DNA from: Hymenobacter sp. DG01
GTDB taxonomy: Bacteria; Bacteroidota; Bacteroidia; Cytophagales; Hymenobacteraceae
DNA: 64,000 bases
Direction of reading: 5' to 3'
NCBI RefSeq assembly: GCF_006352025.1
Contig: NZ_CP040936.1
Location: forward strand, 3,846,001-3,910,000
In this document: positions 37,485 through 46,206 of the stretch, in pieces
Numbering within the stretch: position 1 is the stretch's first letter
Layout of the letters: each line of letters starts with the position of its first letter
Program-made: the position numbers and the translations under genes
Notes under the pieces: generated by a model
What the model saw: only the letters and a program-made list of their open reading frames with translations
Databases searched by the model: none
Told to the model about the DNA's origin: nothing

Positions 37485-37907
37485 CGCAAAAACAAAAAGT
37501 AGAATGACAAGCGGCAACCATTCAGCTGGTTAGCCCGGCCGCGCCTCAAAGATACGATACCCGCCCGGAAAGGTGACGCCCCCGGAGCTGAACTGTGCAA
37601 TCCGGTAATATGGCTAAGGCGTACGTTGGCCGGGGAAACCGACGGCTTGAGCCAGAGGGCTTCGTCTTTCTAAAATCATAAAATAACCTTTGCAGTATGT
37701 TCATCATCAGGTAATTCCGTGACCTTAAATAGAGCGGTTAAAATGAATTGGCTAGCGTTTAATTTATAAAAAATTGCATTGTTATTTGAAAATGCCTATC
37801 CCCCTATGTAAGGGGTGGTATTCTTGGAATAGTTTCAATAGTTTTGAAGACCTGTCCGTATTGACTTCTGTTGCGTATCGCCTGAACTTCTACTCTTTCA
37901 ACGCTTT
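37485..37907. other. 423-bp divergent intergenic region, A/T-rich in its right half
   Basis: Region between ruvX (leftward) and the S41 protease (rightward). From about 37670 to 37860 it is clearly A/T-richer than its surroundings and contains the protease promoter box at 37839-37846. The left part has a T/A-rich tract before ruvX but no perfect box. No RNA gene or repeat is visible. Confidence 0.5.
37839..37846 (+). promoter_or_regulatory. -7 box for the S41 protease gene
   Basis: TAGTTTTG fits TAnnTTTG exactly, about 60 bases before the ATG and within an A/T-rich region. Confidence 0.55.
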
Positions 37908-39590
37908 ATGAACACCGAGCCGAACGACTCGCCGCTTACCGCGTCGGAGCCTGCCCCGCGAAATTCCCGCTGGCAGGTATGTCAGCCGTTGTTCCTCGCC
38001 CTGGCCTTAGCCTGCGGCGTGTTGCTGGGCGCTAACCCCTTTCGGCCTTCGGATCAGAACCCCGACCTCACGGCCCGCGGCTATCTAAAGTTCAAAGAAA
38101 TCCTCAGCTACGTGGACCGCGACTACGTGGACTCTGTGAATGCAGAGGAGCTGTCGGATTACGCTATTAGCCGCATGCTGGAGCGCCTTGATCCGCACTC
38201 CGTGTTTATTCCGGCCAAGCAGCAGCAGCAGGCTTCCTCGTTTCTGCAGAGCGACTACGACGGCATCGGGGTTGAGTTCAATCTGTTCCGCGACACCGTA
38301 ACGGTAGTGGCTCCGCTCAGCGACGGACCTGCCGAGCGGGCCGGCCTGCAGCCCGGCGACCGGATTCTCGCCGTGAACGGGCAGCGCGTTTCGGGCGTGC
38401 GTACCACCACCGAGCAAATGTTTGGCAAGCTACGCGGCCCCCGCGGCAGCGCCGTGCTGCTCCAGATTTTGCGCCGCGGCCAGCCCCGCCCCCTCAACGT
38501 GCAGGTAACCCGCAACCGTATTCCCAATACATCGGTGGAGGTGGCCTACATGGTGGACAACCAGACGGGCTATATCAAGGTAAGCCGCTTTGCCAGTGGT
38601 ACCTACGATGAGTTTAAGTCGGCTCTGGGCGATTTGCGCCGGCAAGGCCTCTCGCGCCTTGTGCTGGATTTGCGTGGCAACCCCGGCGGCTACCTCGACC
38701 GGGCCACCAAAATGGCCGACGAGTTCATTGGGGGCACCAAAAAGATTGTTTATACCGACGGCAAGGGCGACCAGTACGACACCCAGACTTTTTCGCGGGT
38801 AGCTGGCGACTTTGAGGAAGGCTCCCTGGTTGTGCTGGTGGATGAAGGCAGTGCTTCGGCGGCCGAAGTGCTGGCCGGTGCGCTGCAGGACCATGACCGG
38901 GCCCTGCTGGTAGGGCGCCGCACCTTCGGGAAAGGCTTGGTGCAGCAGCCCATTGCCCTCAACGACGGTTCGGAGCTGCGCCTGACTATCGCGCGTTACT
39001 ACACGCCCTCGGGCCGTAGCATTCAGAAGTCGTACCGCGGTGGCCTGGCCCAGTATGAGCAGGAACTGCAGAACCGGCAGCGCCACGGCGAGTTTTTTCA
39101 CGCCGATAGCATTCACTTCGCGGATTCTTTGCGCTACCGCACGGCCCATGGCCGCACCGTGTACGGGGGCGGAGGCATCATGCCCGATCTGTTCGTACCG
39201 CGTGATACGACAGCCCACTCAGCCTACTATACCCGCTTGCAAAGCCTGAATCTGGTGCGCGAATACGCCCTCACGTACTATCAGGAGCACAAGGCCGAGC
39301 TGGACGGACTGCGCTTCGAGCACTTCAATCAATCCTTCCGGATCAGCGACGTGCAACTGCAGCAGCTGGCCGCCAAAGCCGCCCGCGACGGGGTGCAGCC
39401 GAATGCCGCGGATATGCGGCGCAGTGCATCCCTGCTCCGCAATCAGCTCAAGGCACTGATTGCCCGCAGCGCCTACGGCAAATCGGCTTACTACCAGGTG
39501 CTAAACCAGGAAGACGTGGAAATGCAGCAGGCGCTGCGAGCTATTCAGGAGCCGGGTACTACCGCTATGCTAGGCCTGTTGGGCAAGTAG
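37908..39590 (+). CDS. C-terminal processing peptidase (S41, CtpA-like)
   Basis: Periplasmic serine protease of 560 residues. An N-terminal membrane anchor (LFLALALACGVLLGAN) follows a 25-residue cytosolic part; next come a helical segment, a PDZ domain (about 100-185, GIGVEFN and AGLQPGDRILAVNG) and the S41 core. The catalytic Ser is in DEGSASAAEVLAGAL (the SAS at 315-317) and the general-base Lys342 in RRTFGKGLVQQP. A C-terminal helical domain of about 150 residues follows. Such proteases trim exported proteins and control wall enzymes. Ends with a bidirectional terminator at 39643-39683. Confidence 0.96.
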   Translation: MNTEPNDSPLTASEPAPRNSRWQVCQPLFLALALACGVLLGANPFRPSDQNPDLTARGYLKFKEILSYVDRDYVDSVNAEELSDYAISRMLERLDPHSVFIPAKQQQQASSFLQSDYDGIGVEFNLFRDTVTVVAPLSDGPAERAGLQPGDRILAVNGQRVSGVRTTTEQMFGKLRGPRGSAVLLQILRRGQPRPLNVQVTRNRIPNTSVEVAYMVDNQTGYIKVSRFASGTYDEFKSALGDLRRQGLSRLVLDLRGNPGGYLDRATKMADEFIGGTKKIVYTDGKGDQYDTQTFSRVAGDFEEGSLVVLVDEGSASAAEVLAGALQDHDRALLVGRRTFGKGLVQQPIALNDGSELRLTIARYYTPSGRSIQKSYRGGLAQYEQELQNRQRHGEFFHADSIHFADSLRYRTAHGRTVYGGGGIMPDLFVPRDTTAHSAYYTRLQSLNLVREYALTYYQEHKAELDGLRFEHFNQSFRISDVQLQQLAAKAARDGVQPNAADMRRSASLLRNQLKALIARSAYGKSAYYQVLNQEDVEMQQALRAIQEPGTTAMLGLLGK

Positions 39591-39642
39591 CCTGCATCTG
39601 CACCACCTGATAGGTTTGGGCTTCTATTACAGAATGCTATAA

Positions 39643-39683
39643 AAAAGGCAGCCAGTACGATATGCTTGTACTGGCTGCCTTTT
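39643..39683. terminator. Bidirectional terminator between S41 protease and transglutaminase
   Basis: 16-bp perfect stem, AAAAGGCAGCCAGTAC and GTACTGGCTGCCTTTT, around a 9-base loop. The A-run on the left and T-run on the right allow it to act on both convergent transcripts. Confidence 0.88.
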
Positions 39684-39765
39684 GATTTAGAAAAAGGGTA
39701 GGATGATGCAAGCAGCGCAGATGGCCCTTACGCGAGCTGGCCTCTGTGCGACAGGCAAACCAGAC

Positions 39766-40755
39766 CTACTTCTTCGCAATATCCTGTACCCGAAACTCCT
39801 GCTTGATGTCGGTGAGGGGTTTGCCGTCGGCTTCGGCGTAGGGGTAGATAAAGTAGTTCAGGGCCGGGTTGTTTTGGCGGGGAACGAGCACTAGGTCACG
39901 GCCGCGGGTGAACTCCAGGCGGTTTTCGTCGTGAGCCCCGAAGAAGTAGTTGCGGCGGGCGGGGTTTTTAGCGGCTTCGGAGGCATCAACGGGCACCCAG
40001 CCGGTTTCCGGGGTATAAAACTCAGCCCAGCAGTGGTATCCTTTTATTTCGGCGGCGCCACGCTCAGGAGGTAGGGGAAAGCCAATGCTGAAGCGGGCCG
40101 GAATGCCCAGGGCCCGGCAGTAACCGATAAACACGGCGTGAAAATCGGTGCAGTTGCCGCGGCGGGCGTCGCAGGCGTAGTAGATGTCGCCGCGGCCCCA
40201 GCCCTGGCCCGTCTTGTCGTACTTCACGGTGCTCACAACGTGCTCATACACCGCCCGCGCTTTCTCCAGGTCGGTTTTGGCCTTGGCCTTGTTGGCTACC
40301 TCCAGGGCCCACAGCCGGATTTGCGGATCGAGGGGCACGAGGCTGTCGGCGGCTAGCCAGCGCTTCAGGTTAGGATCGGGGGCTTCCCGGGGCGGGCGCT
40401 GCCCGCTCAGGGCCAGGGCCAGATGTTCGCGCCGGGTGGCCTGCAGCTGCATATCTACGGTAAAGCCCTGCAGGGCCGCACCCGTAGCCCGCAGGTGCAG
40501 GATGCGGTTGCCGTACGCGCCCGTCTGAATGTCGTAGGGTACTGGTGATGTTACCTTCAAGTCGCGGATTTGCTGCGACTTATCATCGTGCGGAACGGGT
40601 AGCCACACATCTACCGCCTTGGTGCCGGCCGGCTGGGCCGGAATGGTAGCCGCATAATCGAAGGTGAAGGTGCGGCTGCGCGGGGTGGGGTCCGGGGCGG
40701 AAGGCTGAGCTATGGTAAGCAAAGCCAGCAAGGAAGGGAACAGAAATGAGAGCAT
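39766..40755 (-). CDS. Secreted transglutaminase-like protein
   Basis: 329 residues from ATG 40755. The signal peptide (MLSFLFPSLLALLTIAQP) is followed by a beta-rich N-terminal domain with VDVWLPVPHDDKSQQI and a transglutaminase-like core. The catalytic triad is visible: Cys in CDARRGNCTDFHAVFIGYCRALGIPAR in part, His in GYHCWAEFY and Asp in WVPVDASE. Family members are mostly cysteine proteases or amidases rather than cross-linking enzymes. The frame reaches 40803 (TTG) but those codons lack sense as part of the signal. Role unknown. Confidence 0.88.
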   Translation of the reverse strand: MLSFLFPSLLALLTIAQPSAPDPTPRSRTFTFDYAATIPAQPAGTKAVDVWLPVPHDDKSQQIRDLKVTSPVPYDIQTGAYGNRILHLRATGAALQGFTVDMQLQATRREHLALALSGQRPPREAPDPNLKRWLAADSLVPLDPQIRLWALEVANKAKAKTDLEKARAVYEHVVSTVKYDKTGQGWGRGDIYYACDARRGNCTDFHAVFIGYCRALGIPARFSIGFPLPPERGAAEIKGYHCWAEFYTPETGWVPVDASEAAKNPARRNYFFGAHDENRLEFTRGRDLVLVPRQNNPALNYFIYPYAEADGKPLTDIKQEFRVQDIAKK

Positions 40756-41008
40756 AGCCAGAGTGAGCCGCCGCCACCTTTGGGGCTGGCAATCAAAGTA
40801 CAAAGAAACAATGCGGAAAGTTGTTCGGGTTCACTCAGGCTCTGGGAAAGGCCGCCGGGAGCCGGAAATACGGGTTACTTGCCAGAGGCCGCCGCATTGC
40901 CGACTTTCTCCCGGAATGGCCCGAACCGAAGAAACACACGCCCGCCAAACTTAGTACCTTCACGCTACGGCATTCACCCCACAGTTCCTACCCCAACTTC
41001 CCACCCAT

Positions 41009-42217
41009 ATGCCTTTTTATCAACGATTAGGTCAGATTCCGCGCAAGCGGCATACCCAGTTCCGGCAGCCCGACGGCTCGCTCTATCACGAGCAGCTGGT
41101 GGGCACGCTGGGCTTCCACGGCGTTTCGTCTTTGCTTTACCATCGGCACGCGCCCACCGAAATCCGGAAGGTTGGGGAGCCCCAGCCCTACGCTCCCAAG
41201 CTGCTGAAAGACCGGCCGCTGGAGCCGGCTCACCTGCGCACCCTGGCCCAGACCAGCACCGGCGGCGACTACCTCCAGGCCCGCCAGACCGTGCTCGGCA
41301 ACGCCGATGTAACCATGAGCATCTGCAACCCCACGGAGCAGCGCATGGACTACTACTATAAAAATGCCTTGGCCGATGAGGTGATTTTCGTGCACGAAGG
41401 CCGGGGGGAACTCTGGAGCCAGCTGGGCAAGGTAGCCTTCGAACCCGGCGACTATGTCGTGATTCCGCGCACCATCATTCACCAGCTGCACTTCGAGGAA
41501 GGGCCGGTGCGCCTGCTTATCATTGAGTCGTTTAGCCCGGTGGAAACCTGCCGCCGCTACCGCAACCACTTCGGGCAGCTGCTGGAGCACGCGCCCTACT
41601 GCGAGCGGGACTTCCGGGCCCCCTCGGAGCTGGTGGAAGGCGACGTGCGCGAATCGGGTGAGTACGTGGTGCGCGTGAAGAAAGACGGGCTCCTGCACAC
41701 GCTGGTGTACGGCCACTCGCCTTTCGATGTGGTAGGCTGGGACGGCTACTTCTACCCCTACGCCACCAGCATCCACGATTTCGAGCCCATAACCGGCCGC
41801 ATCCACCAGCCCCCACCCGTGCACCAGCAGTTCGAGGGCAATAACTTCGTGATCTGCTCCTTTGTGCCGCGCCTTTTCGACTACCACCCCCTGGCTATTC
41901 CGGCTCCTTATAACCACTCCAACGTCGATTCCGACGAGGTGCTGTACTACGTGGCCGGCAACTTCATGTCGCGACGGGGGGTAGATCTGGCCTCGTTTAC
42001 CTGGCACCCAAGTGGTATTCCGCACGGCCCGCACCCGGGTACCGTGGAGGCTAGCATCGGCAAAAAGGAAACCCACGAGCTGGCCGTGATGGTCGATACC
42101 TTTCGCCCGCTCTACCTCACCGAGGCCGCCCTACCCTACGTGGACCCGCGCTACCCCATGAGCTGGCAGCCCGATTTCCAGCACGAGCCGCCCCGCGCCG
42201 CCGACATGATGGACTGA
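41009..42217 (+). CDS. hmgA: Homogentisate 1,2-dioxygenase
   Basis: Ring-cleaving iron enzyme of tyrosine and phenylalanine breakdown. The 402 residues begin MPFYQRLGQIPRKRHTQF as in other family members of this phylum; a cupin fold is evident from VHEGRGELWSQLGKVAFEPGDYVVIPRTIIHQ. The iron-site region near the C-terminus reads FTWHPSGIPHGPHPGTVEASIG and KETHELAVMVDTFRPL. No other tyrosine-catabolism genes (hppD, fahA) lie nearby, so it is an isolated member of its pathway. A paired repeat follows at 42244-42319. Confidence 0.92.
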   Translation: MPFYQRLGQIPRKRHTQFRQPDGSLYHEQLVGTLGFHGVSSLLYHRHAPTEIRKVGEPQPYAPKLLKDRPLEPAHLRTLAQTSTGGDYLQARQTVLGNADVTMSICNPTEQRMDYYYKNALADEVIFVHEGRGELWSQLGKVAFEPGDYVVIPRTIIHQLHFEEGPVRLLIIESFSPVETCRRYRNHFGQLLEHAPYCERDFRAPSELVEGDVRESGEYVVRVKKDGLLHTLVYGHSPFDVVGWDGYFYPYATSIHDFEPITGRIHQPPPVHQQFEGNNFVICSFVPRLFDYHPLAIPAPYNHSNVDSDEVLYYVAGNFMSRRGVDLASFTWHPSGIPHGPHPGTVEASIGKKETHELAVMVDTFRPLYLTEAALPYVDPRYPMSWQPDFQHEPPRAADMMD

Positions 42218-42243
42218 GGGCGAATCGGTGAGTTTACCGGTCT

Positions 42244-42319
42244 GTCATTCTGAGTCCTAAGCGAAGAACCTCTGCAGTTGGCAATTGCCTTCTGCATAGG
42301 TTCTTTGCCTAGGGCTCAG
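42244..42319. repeat. Imperfect palindromic repeat after hmgA
   Basis: Begins GTCATTCTGAG; arms CTGAGTCCTAAGCGAAGAACC and the rest of 28 bases pair imperfectly with CTGCATAGGTTCTTTGCCTAG and on (42250-42277 with 42292-42319). This is the common GTCATTC...GAAGAACC intergenic repeat type, different from the GGTGA elements. Confidence 0.7.
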
Positions 42320-42425
42320 GAGGGGAGGTTTTCTTGCCAGCGTCCGGTTGGGCGCGGTGGGGCCTGAATAGCCGATTTTCTTACTTCATCGTTGCCGCCC
42401 AAAACCCTGCGCTGCCCGGATTTCG

Positions 42426-42433
42426 TAACTTCG
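42426..42433 (+). promoter_or_regulatory. -7 box for the lipoprotein gene at 42450
   Basis: TAACTTCG, seven of eight bases of TAnnTTTG, 16 bases before the ATG, so a very short leader. Confidence 0.5.
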
Positions 42434-42449
42434 GGAAAATTGCAATTCC

Positions 42450-42980
42450 ATGAAGAAAATCCTGTTTCTGCTTCCGGCGCTGTTGATGCTGGCGGTGCTT
42501 ACCAGTTGCGACAAAATCGACAAGCTGCTGACCTTTTACATTGAAGATTCGCAGTCGGTGAAAATTGCCAGCTCTTTTCCGCTGGGGCAGATTGTGCCGC
42601 TCACGCCCATTGCCGTTACCACCCGCTCCGACGAGAAGTTCAAGAACGAAAACACCAGCGCCAACCTGGTAAAGGACGTGAAGCTCGACCGGCTTACGCT
42701 TGCCATCACGGACCCCAGCTCCGAGAATTTCGATTTCCTGCAGAGCATCGACATCTACATCAGCACCGACCAGAACGACAAAGTTTTGCTGGCTTCTGCC
42801 GACAACATCCCGACCGGCGTAAACACCGTGCAGCTGACGCCTACCACCCAGAAGCTGGATAAGTACGTGAAAGCCAGTAGCTACACGCTGTCCACGACAG
42901 CCAAAATCCGCAAACCCATCAGCCGGGACATTACCATCCGCACGGACTCCCGTTTCAAAGTAACCGCCGACCCGCTGTAA
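42450..42980 (+). CDS. Small lipoprotein of unknown function
   Basis: 176 residues, lipoprotein signal ending AVLTSC (Cys20). The mature protein is Ser/Thr/Asp/Lys-rich with alternating strands (LDRLTLAITDPSSENFDFLQSI and DIYISTDQNDKVLLAS), a single beta-sandwich domain. Similar proteins are frequent in Bacteroidota and carry no assigned function. Its stop is directly followed by the left arm of repeat element B. Confidence 0.85.
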   Translation: MKKILFLLPALLMLAVLTSCDKIDKLLTFYIEDSQSVKIASSFPLGQIVPLTPIAVTTRSDEKFKNENTSANLVKDVKLDRLTLAITDPSSENFDFLQSIDIYISTDQNDKVLLASADNIPTGVNTVQLTPTTQKLDKYVKASSYTLSTTAKIRKPISRDITIRTDSRFKVTADPL

Positions 42981-42982
42981 AT

Positions 42983-43167
42983 GGTGAATGAGTGAGTTGC
43001 CATGGTGAGGCACGAAGCCAGCTTTCCTCTCATATTCTCACAGCCTGCTAAACAGACAAGCCCTTGACGCTAGAACAGTCGTCAAGGGCTTGTCACGTTT
43101 CAAGGGGTAGGGCGTTGGGTCAGGACGGATGGCTTCGTGCCTCGCTATGACACTTCACTCATTCACC
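42983..43167. repeat. Inverted-repeat element B between lipoprotein and HMG-CoA reductase genes
   Basis: 185 bases with perfect 13-bp outer arms GGTGAATGAGTGA (42983-42995) and TCACTCATTCACC (43155-43167), extended inside by CCATGGTGAGGCACGAAGCCA and its imperfect complement. The right arm contains the TGA stop of the convergent reductase gene. The core is the reverse of element A: the minus strand reads CTACCCCTTGAAACGTG (43094-43110) followed by the AAGCCCTT hairpin (43055-43094). Confidence 0.88.
43055..43094. terminator. Hairpin terminator inside repeat element B
   Basis: Stem GACAAGCCCTTGAC and GTCAAGGGCTTGTC, 14 perfect pairs, 12-base loop. Convergent genes on both sides. On the minus strand it is followed by TGTTTAG. 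Confidence 0.7.
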
Positions 43168-44719
43168 GGTTCCGGCCGTATTGCTCGTGGCTGCTCACCC
43201 AGTCGGAGGAGCTGATGGCGGAACCCAGGCTTAGCTCGCCGGCCAGCACCACGCCGGCCACTATTTCGGCCAGCTTGTTTACGGTGCCGCGGCCGGTGCA
43301 GCCCAGCATTCGGAGGTACTCGTTTTGGGTGGCCAGGCCGGTGCCGCCGCCGTGGGTGGCCACAATGAGGGAGGGAATGGTGATGCTGATGTACAGGTCG
43401 CCTTCCTTGGTCACTTCCGAGTACAGCACCCCCGCCGACGATTCCGATACGTTGGCGACATCCTGGCCGGTAGCAATAAACAAGGCCGTAATGGCATTGG
43501 CCGAGTGTGCGCCGTTGTTGTTGGCCCCCGACAAGAAAGCGCCTACGTTGCTTACCTGGCCGTGGTAAGCCAGCTGCTCGGGCTTCACGCGCATCCGCTG
43601 CTGCAGAATGTCGCGCTTGATGACGGCCTCGGCCACCACGCGCTTGCCACGGGTGCGCATCACGTTAATCTGGGACGCCTTTTTGTCGGTGGCGAAGTTG
43701 GATTCGAGGTAGAAGTGGCGGATGGGCGCGCCTTTGTAGTTTTCCAGAATCCAGGAGCAGGCGGCGAAGGTGGCCCGACCCACCATGTTCTGGCCGGCCG
43801 CGTCGCCGGTGCTGTAGTTGAAGCGCAGATAGGCAAACTTGCCCGCCAGATAGGTATCGATGTACTGCAGCTTGGCGATGCGCGAGGTACTTTCCGCCTC
43901 CGGTCGAATTCGCTCAATTTCTTCTTCTACCCAGCGGCCAAAGTCGCGGGCCCCGCGGGCATCATCGAACACAAACACCGGGGCCCGCTGCATGGCATCA
44001 CCAATGACGGTGCATTTCACGCCCCCGCAGAGGTTGAGCAGTTGAATACCCCGGTTGTAGCTGGCTACCAGCGTGCCTTCGGTGGTGGCCAGCGGAATCA
44101 GGAAGTCGCCCTGGGCGTGCTCGCCGTTTACGTGCAGAGGGCCGGCCAGCCCCACCGGAATCTGGGCTACCCCCGTAAAATGCTCGCAGTTGCCCTTAAG
44201 CGTTTGGGCATCGAAGGAATATTGCTTGAGGTGCTCGAATTGCTCCCCCGTAAATTCCTCGGCAAACTGCTGCCGGGCCTGAATGGCGGCTTCGGAGTAG
44301 TCGTCGGTTTCGGAGCGCGGAATGCGGGTGCGGCTTTCGGGGCGGGCCGCAATGGCGTCTTCCACTTCCACCGTCAGCTCACCGAACGGCTCCGCCGCGA
44401 AGCGCACCCGGATGGTGTGCAGGCCTTCCGGCAGGGGCTTGGCGGCCAGGTGAAAGGTAGCCGACTGTCCCACCGGCAGGGTAAACCCCGTCCGCTCGGC
44501 ATTGAACACCGAGGCCGGGCGCACGTCGCCATTGCCCAGGTCCAGGGCAATCTGCTCGGTGCCGATGCGCACATCGTCCAGCTCCACATACTCTATCCGC
44601 GTGATGCGCACGGTATCCAGGCGGTTCTTGATGCTGAAGGCTACCCCTTCGGGCGTATTACGCAGGCTGCCGCGGGTGTAAAGCAGCTTGAGCATCATGG
44701 CGCTGGGCGTGAAAATCAT
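43163..44719 (-). CDS. Class I HMG-CoA reductase with N-terminal beta domain
   Basis: Makes mevalonate from HMG-CoA with NADPH, for isoprenoid synthesis. The catalytic part (from about residue 150) shows IPVGLAGPLHVNGEHAQGDF, the substrate Glu in LATTEGTLVASYNRG, GDAAGQNMVG, the Lys in TDKKASQINVM, and the catalytic His in VATHGGGTGLATQ. These are the class I (eukaryote/Bacteroidota-like) signatures. Before it lie about 125 residues of strand-rich sequence (SLRNTPEGVAFSIKNRLDTVR, then IALDLGNGDVR), a beta-sandwich domain absent from the usual enzyme. No membrane segments. Total 518 residues. An ATG eight codons in is an alternative start. The stop codon lies in repeat element B. Confidence 0.93.
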   Translation of the reverse strand: MIFTPSAMMLKLLYTRGSLRNTPEGVAFSIKNRLDTVRITRIEYVELDDVRIGTEQIALDLGNGDVRPASVFNAERTGFTLPVGQSATFHLAAKPLPEGLHTIRVRFAAEPFGELTVEVEDAIAARPESRTRIPRSETDDYSEAAIQARQQFAEEFTGEQFEHLKQYSFDAQTLKGNCEHFTGVAQIPVGLAGPLHVNGEHAQGDFLIPLATTEGTLVASYNRGIQLLNLCGGVKCTVIGDAMQRAPVFVFDDARGARDFGRWVEEEIERIRPEAESTSRIAKLQYIDTYLAGKFAYLRFNYSTGDAAGQNMVGRATFAACSWILENYKGAPIRHFYLESNFATDKKASQINVMRTRGKRVVAEAVIKRDILQQRMRVKPEQLAYHGQVSNVGAFLSGANNNGAHSANAITALFIATGQDVANVSESSAGVLYSEVTKEGDLYISITIPSLIVATHGGGTGLATQNEYLRMLGCTGRGTVNKLAEIVAGVVLAGELSLGSAISSSDWVSSHEQYGRNR

Positions 44720-44803
44720 GGGCGGAAGGGTTGGTGAGCGGAAAGGGGGTAGGGTGTGTACGAACCAACAAAGAAAACAGTGCGCTTCCGGAACCCAGCA
44801 GAC

Positions 44804-45334
44804 TTATTTCAGGGAGAAAAAAACCGGCAGAAAATATTCGTGCGCCTTTGCTACTCCACCGCAAAGGGCCGGTGTAAAGTGGCCGTCCAAGAGCTGCACA
44901 ACCCGTAGCGCCTCAGCATCGAAAAGCGGATGCAGCCCTTTCAGCACCTTCGCATCATATACCTGCCCTTTCTCCCCTACAACGAAAGACACATATACCC
45001 GGCCATCAATGCACATTCGTCCCGTTTTATCAGGCCATTGAAGATTTTCCTTGACGAACAGCAGCAGGCTGTCCTTCCGATTGCGCTTCTTATATGCTGG
45101 CACGACTTCGCAACCTATAATAGAGGCAATGCCCCTAGCCGAACCTGCCTCGGCCGGAGTAGCACTTGGTAATCTGCTATCCTGTAGAACGTTGGCTTTG
45201 ATCTTTGTTGATTGGCTTCGCAACCCAACAGTGTCCACCATGGCACTGGGTACCGCCGGCGCTACCTGGGCAATGGCAGTTATACTGACGCAACTCAAGG
45301 CGGCAAGACAAGCTGCGAGTATCAGTCTGTTCAT
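44804..45334 (-). CDS. Periplasmic TonB C-terminal-domain protein, paralogue 1
   Basis: 176 residues with signal peptide (MNRLILAACLAALSCVSITAIAQ) and a TonB_C fold at the end: GRVYVSFVVGEKGQVYDAKVLKG then HPLFDAEALRVVQLLDGHFTPA. A spacer of about 60 residues precedes it. The C-terminal half is very like that of the adjacent gene (HPALDAEALRVVQLLDGQFSPG), so the two arose by tandem duplication. They overlap by four bases. The membrane anchor of true TonB is missing. Confidence 0.82.
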   Translation of the reverse strand: MNRLILAACLAALSCVSITAIAQVAPAVPSAMVDTVGLRSQSTKIKANVLQDSRLPSATPAEAGSARGIASIIGCEVVPAYKKRNRKDSLLLFVKENLQWPDKTGRMCIDGRVYVSFVVGEKGQVYDAKVLKGLHPLFDAEALRVVQLLDGHFTPALCGGVAKAHEYFLPVFFSLK

Positions 45335-46128
45335 CTTGGGTTGCGCTTGTGCTTTTCTGATGGAACGTCGGCTCCCTGAAATGTGATGGGTAGCGTGTAG
45401 CCTACGGCAATTGGCCGTTTATTTTGCGTGCCAGGACTGAATTGGCCATCCAATAGCTGAACTACACGCAAGGCCTCCGCATCTAAAGCTGGATGCAGGT
45501 GCTGCTTGACCCTGGCGTTACGAACGCCCCCGGTTTCGGTAACTTGAAATTCGATAAATACTCGTCCGCTGGTGGTTTGCGGTACCTCGTCGGGCCAGTG
45601 AATGTTCTGGGACAAGAAAGTAAGTAGTGCTTTCTGACCACCTTTAAAGACTGGCATCTGCTCAACATGGCCAACGAAGTATTGGGGAGCTTGCGTGGCC
45701 ACCGTGTCTGGCTTAAGCTGCATAAGCTGGGCGCGGTCCGGCAGCTCTTCTGTATCACCGAGCAGTTCTGTCGGCTGGGCTAGGGCATGCTTCACGGCTG
45801 GGGCGCGCGTTGCCTTCCGCACCTGCGCCACCGCCTCCCGCCCCGACAGCCCTACCCCGTACACCAGCACCAAGGCCACCAGAAACCGCCGGAGCTTGGG
45901 GCGCAGCTGGGGAGTAGGGGCCAGCTGCCCGGCCCGGAACCGCCCGCAGACGCGGCCATCCGGAGAAGCCCGGAAAGCGGCATCCACATCGGCCTGGGTA
46001 GCGGCGGTGAAGTCGAGGACGGTGCGGTTGCACTGGGCGCAGTGGTGGCCCTGGGCCACGGGCGTCATCTGCTGCCAGTCTTCGTGGCAGGCGTTCAGGC
46101 GGATGTTGAGGATGGGGAGTGGCAGCAT
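45331..46128 (-). CDS. TonB C-terminal-domain protein with N-terminal Cys/His ribbon and membrane segment
   Basis: 265 residues. It starts with a small zinc-ribbon-like part (CHEDWQQMTPVAQGHHCAQCN) followed by TVLDFTAATQADVDAAF, then a membrane segment (FLVALVLVYGVGLSG) and a TonB_C domain (GRVFIEFQVTETGGVRNARVK). This layout, a cytoplasmic ribbon followed by an anchored TonB-like tail, recurs in Hymenobacter-like genomes. It overlaps the following paralogue by four bases. Partner receptors are not in this window. Confidence 0.82.
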   Translation of the reverse strand: MLPLPILNIRLNACHEDWQQMTPVAQGHHCAQCNRTVLDFTAATQADVDAAFRASPDGRVCGRFRAGQLAPTPQLRPKLRRFLVALVLVYGVGLSGREAVAQVRKATRAPAVKHALAQPTELLGDTEELPDRAQLMQLKPDTVATQAPQYFVGHVEQMPVFKGGQKALLTFLSQNIHWPDEVPQTTSGRVFIEFQVTETGGVRNARVKQHLHPALDAEALRVVQLLDGQFSPGTQNKRPIAVGYTLPITFQGADVPSEKHKRNPR

Positions 46129-46183
46129 AGGTATAAGGATAACGGGTAAAGCGCCAGCCGGAATATACGCTACTCGCCCGGCA

Positions 46184-46206
46184 ACTCACCAGCTCACTAT
46201 CTCACC
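46184..46206. repeat. Short GGTGA-type tract at the end of the WG-repeat gene
   Basis: Minus strand reads GGTGAGATAGTGAGCTGGTGAG in 46184-46206: three tandem words of the repeat family. It contains the TGA stop of the WG-repeat gene (46202-46204). No second arm is seen on the other side. Confidence 0.6.

Noticed and set aside
43325..44737. 470-codon plus frame opposite HMG-CoA reductase
   Set aside because: The minus frame has all catalytic motifs; the plus frame has none.
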